A DNA stretch of 19,018 nucleotides. It comes from Pseudomonadota bacterium (GTDB taxonomy: Bacteria > Pseudomonadota > Alphaproteobacteria > Rhodospirillales > 2-02-FULL-58-16). Below are positions 14,102 through 19,018 of this stretch, piece by piece (position 1 is the stretch's first letter; each line of letters begins with the position of its first letter). A program made the translations under genes and the position numbers. The stretch is taken from positions 1 through 19,018 of the forward strand of contig JADFHR010000019.1 in NCBI GenBank assembly GCA_022567015.1, read 5' to 3'. The notes beneath the pieces were generated by a model. The model searched no databases and was not told the origin of the DNA. It saw nothing but the letters and a program-made list of their open reading frames with translations.

Positions 14102-14314
14102 TCAGTTTTTCTTGAGCAGGACCTTGATTTCTTCCTCGGAAAGATTGGCGCCGCCTTGCCGGGTCAGGTTTTCCCGGCGGCGTTCCGGCCCCTGGTAGTG
14201 GGGGCTGCGGCGATCCGGTCCCGAATACGGGCCGGATTCGATGATCGGCGGCGGGTGCGGCAGGACGTTCTGAAACAACCGCAGAATCTTCTGAGCGTAC
14301 GTCCCTCTCTCCAC
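14102..14314 (-). CDS. Small GPxRR-motif protein
   Basis: A 70-residue hydrophilic protein with the motif pair SGPDRR and QGPERRR about nine residues apart, an otherwise proline-rich stretch (NVLPHPPPIIES) before it, and an acidic then basic C-terminus (LSEEEIKVLLKKN). The GTG at 14314 is preferred since AGGGGAGG lies eight bases upstream. In-frame ATGs at 14365 and 14395 give 87 or 97 residues but with weaker ribosome sites. I do not know its function; short proteins with such GPxRR repeats occur in alphaproteobacteria. It is cytoplasmic as far as can be seen, without signal peptide or membrane helix, and precedes the lipoprotein gene by 49 bases. Confidence 0.6.
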   Translation of the reverse strand: MERGTYAQKILRLFQNVLPHPPPIIESGPYSGPDRRSPHYQGPERRRENLTRQGGANLSEEEIKVLLKKN

Positions 14315-14395
14315 CGACAACGCCTCCCCTTTCGCGCCCCCTCCGAAAGCCGCACGGAGCGCCATGCCCCCAGGCGAAAGATATGCCACCCGCAT

Positions 14396-14504
14396 GGCCG
14401 TTTCAACCGGCCGCAGGCCCTGCCGGTGCCGTCATGATAGCCGGGCCGCCGGCCGTGTTGAACGAAAATTGACTGGGTAAAGCACTGCCCTCCGTTGGCG
14501 CGCC
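14396..14504. other. Short intergenic region
   Basis: About 100 GC-rich bases between the pentapeptide-repeat gene's 3' end and the most upstream possible start of the GPxRR gene. No terminator with a T-tract and no convincing promoter is visible. Confidence 0.4.
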
Positions 14505-16094
14505 CTAACGGCTTTCGGCCGCGTCCTCCGTCTCCACGCCGCGGAATGTCCAGCCGCTTTGCCGGTCCGTCGACGCCTCCGGGCACATCCTGACGGTGAG
14601 GCCCTCGGGCAACTTGGTGTCGCGGTCTCCCCACGCCCGGTCAAGCTGCGCCTGCCTCAGGTTCGTGGATTCCTTCAGGTCCGCCCCGCGCAGGCTGGCC
14701 TCCCAGAGCTCGGCCCCCTTGAGGTCGGCCCCGTGGAGGGATGCCTCGAACAGGTTCGCCCCGTGGAGGTCGGCGCCGCCCAGGTCGGCCCCCTCGAGGT
14801 TGGCGCCGCCCAGGTCGGCCCCCTGGAGGGACGCCTCGCACAGGTCGGCCCCCTGGAGCAAGGCGCCGCGGAGGTCGGCGCCGCGGAGGTCGGCGCCGCG
14901 CAGATTGGCGCCGCCCAGGTCGGCCCCCTCGAGGTTGGCCTCCCAAAGGTCGGCGCGTTCTAAGTCGGCCCCCAGCAGGTTGGCCCGGCCGAGGTCGGCT
15001 TGCCGGAGGGAGGCCGAAACGAGTTTGGCGCCCTGGAGGTTGGCGCCGCGCAGTTTTGCGTGCCTGAGGTCGGCGCCCTGGAGGTTGGCGCCAGGCAGTT
15101 TGGCGTTCTGCAGCCGGGCCAGGCCGAGGTCGGCCTTCTGCAACTGCGCGCCGCCGAGGTCGGCGCCCTGGAGGTTGGCGCCCGATAGGCAGGCCTCCTG
15201 CAGGTTCGCCTCCCGAAGGTCGGCCTGGATAAGGTTGGCCTCGGCAAGGCAAGCCCGGCGCAGGTCGGCCTTGGTCAGCCGGGCCACCCGCATGTCGGCT
15301 TTCGGGAGTTTGGCGCCGCGCAAATCCGCGCCGCTGAGCTTGGCCACGCGCAGGTCGGCACCGTGCAGCATGGCCCCACGCAGGTCGGCGCCTTGGAGGT
15401 TGGCGCCGAGCAGGAAGGCCTCCTGCAGGTTCGCTTCCTGGAGGTCGGCCTGGATGAGATTGGCTTCCTGGAGATGCGCCTTGCGGAAATCCACCCGGCG
15501 CAGTATCGCGACACGCAGGTCGGCCTTCCGCACATTGGCGGCCCTGAGGTCCGCTCCCTGGGCATTGCAGACGCGCAGGTCGGCACCCTCTAGGTCGGCC
15601 GCGAAAAGACCCGCCTCCTGAAGGTTGGCGCCCTGGAGGTCGGCGCCGCCCAGGTTGGCTTCCTCGAGGTGCGCCTTGCGCAAATCCGCGCCACGCAGAT
15701 GCGCGTCGCGCAGGTCCGCCTTCTGCAGTTCGGCGATGCGCAGGTCGGCCCGGTTAAGTCCGGCGGCCCCGAGGTCGGCCTCCTGGAGCTTGGCGACACG
15801 AAGGTCGGCCGCCTCGAGATTGGCCCCGCGCAGGTCCGCCCCGTGGAGGCGGGCCTGGCGGAGATTGGCCCCGCGGAGGTCGGCGTCCCTGAGGTCGGCG
15901 TAGACCAGGTTGGCCCGGCTGCCCCCCTCGCCTTCCGACTCCAGCCACTTCCGATGGTATTCCAGGATGCCGCGCAGCGATTGTTCGGACACCTGGCGGC
16001 GCGGGCGGCCGTCGGGGCGGGGGCCATGGGCCGTATCGGGGCCGTCATTCATGTCCGGAACCACGCGCCACGAATCCGCGATGCCTTTTGTCAT
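14505..16094 (-). CDS. Long pentapeptide-repeat protein (83 units)
   Basis: An A(D/N)LxX pentapeptide-repeat protein of about 529 residues from the ATG at 16094. The first 60 or so residues are not repetitive and end in the segment SLRGILEYHRKWLES, commonly found before such repeats. Then 83 consecutive five-residue units run without a break, from ANLVY to ADLKE, followed by a short tail (LDRAWGDRDTKLPEGLT). Such repeats fold into a right-handed quadrilateral helix of four units per turn, so about 21 turns. There is no signal peptide. The biochemical role of these proteins is mostly unknown; some smaller ones mimic DNA and bind gyrase. The start is uncertain: ATG at 16052 or GTG at 16178 are also possible, as none has a good ribosome site. 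Confidence 0.88.
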   Translation of the reverse strand: MTKGIADSWRVVPDMNDGPDTAHGPRPDGRPRRQVSEQSLRGILEYHRKWLESEGEGGSRANLVYADLRDADLRGANLRQARLHGADLRGANLEAADLRVAKLQEADLGAAGLNRADLRIAELQKADLRDAHLRGADLRKAHLEEANLGGADLQGANLQEAGLFAADLEGADLRVCNAQGADLRAANVRKADLRVAILRRVDFRKAHLQEANLIQADLQEANLQEAFLLGANLQGADLRGAMLHGADLRVAKLSGADLRGAKLPKADMRVARLTKADLRRACLAEANLIQADLREANLQEACLSGANLQGADLGGAQLQKADLGLARLQNAKLPGANLQGADLRHAKLRGANLQGAKLVSASLRQADLGRANLLGADLERADLWEANLEGADLGGANLRGADLRGADLRGALLQGADLCEASLQGADLGGANLEGADLGGADLHGANLFEASLHGADLKGAELWEASLRGADLKESTNLRQAQLDRAWGDRDTKLPEGLTVRMCPEASTDRQSGWTFRGVETEDAAESR

Positions 16095-16284
16095 CGCGAC
16101 TGACGTTGCCTGGACCGGGCGCTGCCGCGCCGGTTTTCGCCGGGCCACAGGCCCCGCGCCCGGGCCCGATTCCGGCACCGGCCGCGCGTCGTCGGCAAAG
16201 ACGGGACTGTCGTGAGTGAATATGGGTCAGCGGGCAACCGTCCTTAGCAACTTTCCAAGCCAACGCCTGCCCGCGTTATGCATT

Positions 16285-16314
16285 TCGACGATCGGCTCTT
16301 GATGGCCGATGACG
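16285..16314. other. Imperfect palindrome
   Basis: ATCGGC (16291-16296) and GCCGAT (16305-16310) are perfect inverted arms with an 8-bp spacer, flanked by CGACG and GACG. The site lies beyond the 3' end of the small ORF at 16323 and upstream of the pentapeptide gene, so it could be a regulatory site or a weak terminator. Confidence 0.25.
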
Positions 16315-16322
16315 AAGGCAGA

Positions 16323-16496
16323 TTAATACGGGTTGAAACGCGATGGCAAGGCAAAGACCCGGATTGCCGGAAAGTGTTTCCGGCCGGCGCCCGGAGCCGC
16401 CGTCCCGGATACTTGGAACGTTCGGCGCTCCTCCTCGCTCAGGGCCTCGTCGAGGATGCCGCGCCGCCGGTCCCCGGACCGTTTACGCGCCTTCAT
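16323..16496 (-). CDS. 57-residue basic small protein downstream of EamA gene
   Basis: A small ORF of 57 residues (MKARKRSGDRRRGILDEA, then LSEEERRTFQ and a basic tail ending FNPY). It has a ribosome site (AAAAGGGA, 16503-16510) six bases before the ATG and starts 18 bases after the stop of the EamA transporter, so it could be translated from the same transcript. The N-terminus is strongly basic and arginine-rich, which might bind nucleic acid or RNA, but nothing else points to a function. I do not recognise a family. The spacing and ribosome site support it; the lack of known relatives and short length limit certainty. Confidence 0.45.
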   Translation of the reverse strand: MKARKRSGDRRRGILDEALSEEERRTFQVSGTAAPGAGRKHFPAIRVFALPSRFNPY

Positions 16497-16514
16497 GGTC
16501 GGTCCCTTTTCCGG

Positions 16515-17378
16515 CTAACCGGCGACCACGATGACGACGATGCCGGCGGCCAGTATCAGCGAGGCGAACAGGCGCCGGGTCATGTCCGGCTCCTTGAGCC
16601 AAAGGCCGCCGATCAGCACCGAGAACGGGATCGATGCCTGGCGCACCGACGTGACCGCCGCCACGTCGCCGCCGTGCCCGTAGACCCAGAGAATCAGGTA
16701 GTAGGACACATAGCACATCACCCCGATGCCGAGGGTGCGCAACGGCCTTTTGGTCCACAGGAACAGCGCGCCCCAGTCCGGCGCCGAACGCCCCCTGGCC
16801 CGGAACACGAGCACGTAGCTGGGCACGCACAGCACCTGGACCCAGAACAACAGCACCGGCGGTTCCAGGACCTGCATGGCGCGGGAATCCGCGATCGAGT
16901 AGATGCCCGTGCCGGCCATGGCGAGAACGGCCAGGGCCAGGGTCCCCGGGTCGTCGAGAAGCCGTGCGGCGCGCCGGTACTGCAAAAAAAACGCGCCGAT
17001 GAGCACCAGGGCGACGCCGGCGAGCATCGGTCCCCCATAGCGCTCGCCCAGAAACAGTACCCCGGCGGCGACGATGAACAGCGGCGACGACCGTATGATC
17101 GGGTAGTAGGCCGAGAGGTCGCCACGCCTCAGCGTGACCACCATGCACGTGGCGTACACCGTCAGGCCGGCCCACGAGACGGCGATCAGCGGCCACACGT
17201 GGCGCGCCGCCAAAAGGTCGTATCCGGCGACCAGGGAGTGGGCGCCGCCGAGCAGCGCCAAAAGCACCATCACGCCCAGGAAGGCCCCCTCGGGCCGGGG
17301 GTCGCGCTTGATGAGCGCGTTCCAAAGCGGGTGCAGCCCCGCCGACACCAGCACGAGCATGGCGAGGGCGGGGTCCAT
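16515..17378 (-). CDS. EamA/DMT-superfamily transporter
   Basis: A 287-residue inner-membrane protein with about ten hydrophobic segments. It shows the two EamA-like halves: the first ends around FIVAAGVLFLGER (residues 100-113) and the second has SIPFSVLIGGLWLKEP (248-263), both with the conserved glycine-plus-charged-residue turn (LGER and LKEP). The ATG at 17378 has CAAGG about eight bases upstream. Members of this superfamily export or import small metabolites and amino acids, but the substrate cannot be read from the sequence. Its stop is 18 bases before the start of a 57-residue ORF on the same strand. It diverges from the glutamine-synthetase-family gene, with 315 non-coding bases in between. 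Confidence 0.88.
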   Translation of the reverse strand: MDPALAMLVLVSAGLHPLWNALIKRDPRPEGAFLGVMVLLALLGGAHSLVAGYDLLAARHVWPLIAVSWAGLTVYATCMVVTLRRGDLSAYYPIIRSSPLFIVAAGVLFLGERYGGPMLAGVALVLIGAFFLQYRRAARLLDDPGTLALAVLAMAGTGIYSIADSRAMQVLEPPVLLFWVQVLCVPSYVLVFRARGRSAPDWGALFLWTKRPLRTLGIGVMCYVSYYLILWVYGHGGDVAAVTSVRQASIPFSVLIGGLWLKEPDMTRRLFASLILAAGIVVIVVAG

Positions 17379-17693
17379 TCAACGACCTTGGCGGCCGGCG
17401 GACACGGACGGCACGGGGCATGGCCCAGGGCATGACAACACCGAACGGTCTCCAAGATTTCCGCGACCCGGCCGCAAAACAGGCCCCGATCATGGCCCGA
17501 AGCGGGCCGGGGGTAAAGAGATTCCAACACAATGCCACAAAAAACCACAAAAAACCGCAAAGGAGCCGGGCCGGCGTTCCGTCCCCGAGGCGGGCCGTAT
17601 GACAGGCCGTCGGCGACCTGTTAGGGTTTCCGCCGAACCGGCAGGAGGGTTTGGCGGCGCGGCGGCGGGTTACCTTCGAGTGGGGAGCACACC
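17379..17693. other. Divergent intergenic region, EamA / ligase
   Basis: A 315-base non-coding stretch. It contains the hairpin GGCCCG-aag-CGGGCC (17494-17508, no T-tract), phased A-tracts (17535-17564) and the inverted repeat ACAGG-N10-CCTGT (17602-17621) 73 bases before the ligase start, a candidate operator. The ligase gene has GGGGAG seven bases before its ATG. I see no clear -35/-10 pair and no gene. Confidence 0.5.
17535..17564. repeat. 10-bp phased A-tract repeat
   Basis: CCACAAAAAA at 17535-17544 and 17545-17554, then the related CCGCAAAGGA at 17555-17564. Two A6 tracts with exact 10-bp phasing should bend the DNA. Confidence 0.55.
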
Positions 17694-19018
17694 ATGGACC
17701 CGAGAAAGGTGAGGACGGCGGCCGACGCCCGCCGCATCGTCACCGACCGCAAGCTGGACCACGTCAAGGTCGGCGTGTTCGACATGGACGGGGTGCTGCG
17801 CGGCAAGTACATGGGCCGCGACAAGTTCCTCTCGGCGTTGAAGGGCGGCTTCGGGTTCTGCGACGTGGTCCTGGGCTGGGACGTCAGCGACCAGCTTTAC
17901 GACAACGTGACCTACACCGGATGGCACACCGGCTATCCCGACGCCCAGGTGCGCATCCTGCCCGAGAGCTGCCGCGAGATGCCGTGGGAGGACGGGACGC
18001 TGTTCTTCCTCGGCGAGTTCGCCGCCCCGGCGGACGAGATCTGCCCGCGCGGGGTGCTGCGCCGGGTCCTGGAGAAGGCCCGCGGCATGGGGTTCCAGTC
18101 CTATGCCGGGTTCGAGTACGAGTTCTTCGTCTTCGACGAAACCCCCCATTCGGTGCGCGAGAAGCATTACCGCGGCCTCAAGCCCATGACGCCGGGCTTC
18201 TTCGGCTACTCGGTGATGCGCAGCGCCGTCGGATCGGACTTTTACTCCGACCTCCTCGCCGGATGCGAGGCCATGGACATGGGCCTGGAATCCCTGCACG
18301 AGGAGACCGGCCCCGGCGTCATCGAGGCCGCCATCGCCGCCGATTCAGGGATCGCCGCCGCCGACAAGGCCGCCCTGTTCAAGACCTTTGCCAAGGTCAT
18401 GGTCCGGAAGATGGGCCTGATGGCCACCTTCATGGCCAAGTGGTCCCCCGACTGGCCCGGCCAGAGCGGCCATATCCACCTGTCCCTGAAGGACAGGAAC
18501 GGCAAGGCCGTCTTCTTCGACGCCAGGAAGGCGGACGGGATGAGCGAAACCCTGCGTCATTTCCTCGGCGGCCAGCAGACCCTGATGCCCGAATTTCTGG
18601 CGATGATCGCGCCCACGGTCAATTCCTACACCCGCCTGATTCCCGGCTTCTGGGCGCCGACCGGGGCCAACTGGGGCATCGACAACCGCACCTGCGCGCT
18701 GCGCGTGATCACCGGAAGCGCCAAGGCGCAGCGCATCGAGTACCGCATCGCGGCCGCCGACGCCAATCCGTACCTGGCGTTCGCCGCCGCCCTGGCCTCG
18801 GGACTGTGGGGCATCGAGAACGGGATCGAGCCGACGGCGCCGGTGCTCGGCAACGCCTACGATGCGAAGGTGCCGAAGCGGCTCGGCCTGCCCGCCACCC
18901 TGTGGGAGGCGGCCCAGCGCCTCAAGGCTTCCAGGGTGGCGCGCGCCTGCTTCGGCGACGCCTTCGTCGACCACTACGCCGCCACCCGCGAGTGGGAGGA
19001 GCGCGAATTCCGCAAGCA
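17694..19018 (+). CDS. Glutamine-synthetase-family ligase (truncated by window end)
   Basis: A glutamine-synthetase-fold ATP-dependent ligase; 441 residues are seen and the C-terminus (probably the last 10-20 residues) is beyond the window. N-terminal beta-grasp region: VKVGVFDMDGVLRGKYM (25-40). Catalytic domain: metal-binding EYEFF (E141, E143), HEETGPGVIEAA (202-213, E203 and E211), GHIHLSL (259-265), NSYTRLIPG with R314, NRTCALRV (331-338, R332 and R338) and EYRIAAADANPYLAFAAAL with E349 and R351. These are the substrate, nucleotide and metal positions of the family. It is closer to the amine-ligating (gamma-glutamylamide) subgroup than to classical GlnA, since SGHIHLSL and the shorter N-terminus resemble PuuA-like enzymes; the amine substrate is unknown. 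GGGGAG lies seven bases before the ATG. Confidence 0.9.
   Translation, partial: MDPRKVRTAADARRIVTDRKLDHVKVGVFDMDGVLRGKYMGRDKFLSALKGGFGFCDVVLGWDVSDQLYDNVTYTGWHTGYPDAQVRILPESCREMPWEDGTLFFLGEFAAPADEICPRGVLRRVLEKARGMGFQSYAGFEYEFFVFDETPHSVREKHYRGLKPMTPGFFGYSVMRSAVGSDFYSDLLAGCEAMDMGLESLHEETGPGVIEAAIAADSGIAAADKAALFKTFAKVMVRKMGLMATFMAKWSPDWPGQSGHIHLSLKDRNGKAVFFDARKADGMSETLRHFLGGQQTLMPEFLAMIAPTVNSYTRLIPGFWAPTGANWGIDNRTCALRVITGSAKAQRIEYRIAAADANPYLAFAAALASGLWGIENGIEPTAPVLGNAYDAKVPKRLGLPATLWEAAQRLKASRVARACFGDAFVDHYAATREWEEREFRK

Noticed and set aside
14440..14500. A TTGACT hexamer as a promoter
   Set aside because: No acceptable -10 hexamer lies 16-18 bases downstream and no plus-strand gene follows.
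14641..15900. Dense short direct repeats resembling a CRISPR or satellite array
   Set aside because: The 15-base periodicity is the codon image of pentapeptide repeats in an open frame of more than 500 codons. There are no unique spacers.
16278..17435. A 385-codon plus-strand open frame
   Set aside because: It is the complement of the EamA transporter and the small ORF. The translation is His/Gln/Arg-rich and has no recognisable domain or ribosome site.

Overview
The window comes from a GC-rich chromosome, most likely an alphaproteobacterium (Rhodospirillales-like). The base composition, gene families and Shine-Dalgarno usage fit this, but there is no rRNA or other marker to fix the taxon. 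The unifying theme is phosphorus acquisition: inorganic phosphate uptake on the left and a 2-aminoethylphosphonate (AEP) import and degradation locus in the centre.

Layout. 1-144: an 18-bp inverted repeat and the leader of a two-gene unit, a DUF47/PhoU-like protein (145-807) followed directly by a PiT phosphate permease (808-2292) with a terminator. 2293-2856: a gene-poor gap holding a CRP-type palindrome, a 27-residue membrane microprotein with its own ribosome site and weak hairpin, and two copies of a dispersed intergenic repeat. 2857-3627 (minus): a DeoR-family regulator, divergent from the AEP transporter genes: binding protein (3953-4996), terminator, ATPase (5139-6227) and a fused double permease (6241-7950). 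The catabolic half lies 3.3 kb downstream: AEP transaminase phnW (11290-12420), phosphonoacetaldehyde hydrolase phnX (12446-13276) and a FlK-like hotdog thioesterase (13304-13732).

Between the transport and catabolic halves lies a segment that does not fit the operon. It carries a lower-GC gene for a secreted cysteine-rich orphan protein (8001-8792) and, convergent to it, a 709-residue phage-virion-like protein ending in an intact M23 peptidase domain (8908-11037, minus). The second gene has its own near-consensus sigma-70 promoter and an overlapping palindrome. I read this as an insertion that split an AEP operon.

Right part: a small lipoprotein and a small GPxRR-motif protein (both minus), a pentapeptide-repeat protein with 83 consecutive repeats (minus), a 57-residue small ORF downstream of an EamA/DMT transporter (both minus), and a glutamine-synthetase-family ligase that runs off the right edge.

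Working together: the binding protein, ATPase and permease would import AEP; PhnW transfers its amino group to pyruvate, giving phosphonoacetaldehyde and alanine; PhnX cleaves the C-P bond to acetaldehyde and phosphate. The thioesterase may protect the CoA pool or clear a side product. The DeoR protein is the obvious candidate regulator, with a palindrome upstream of the transporter genes as its possible site.
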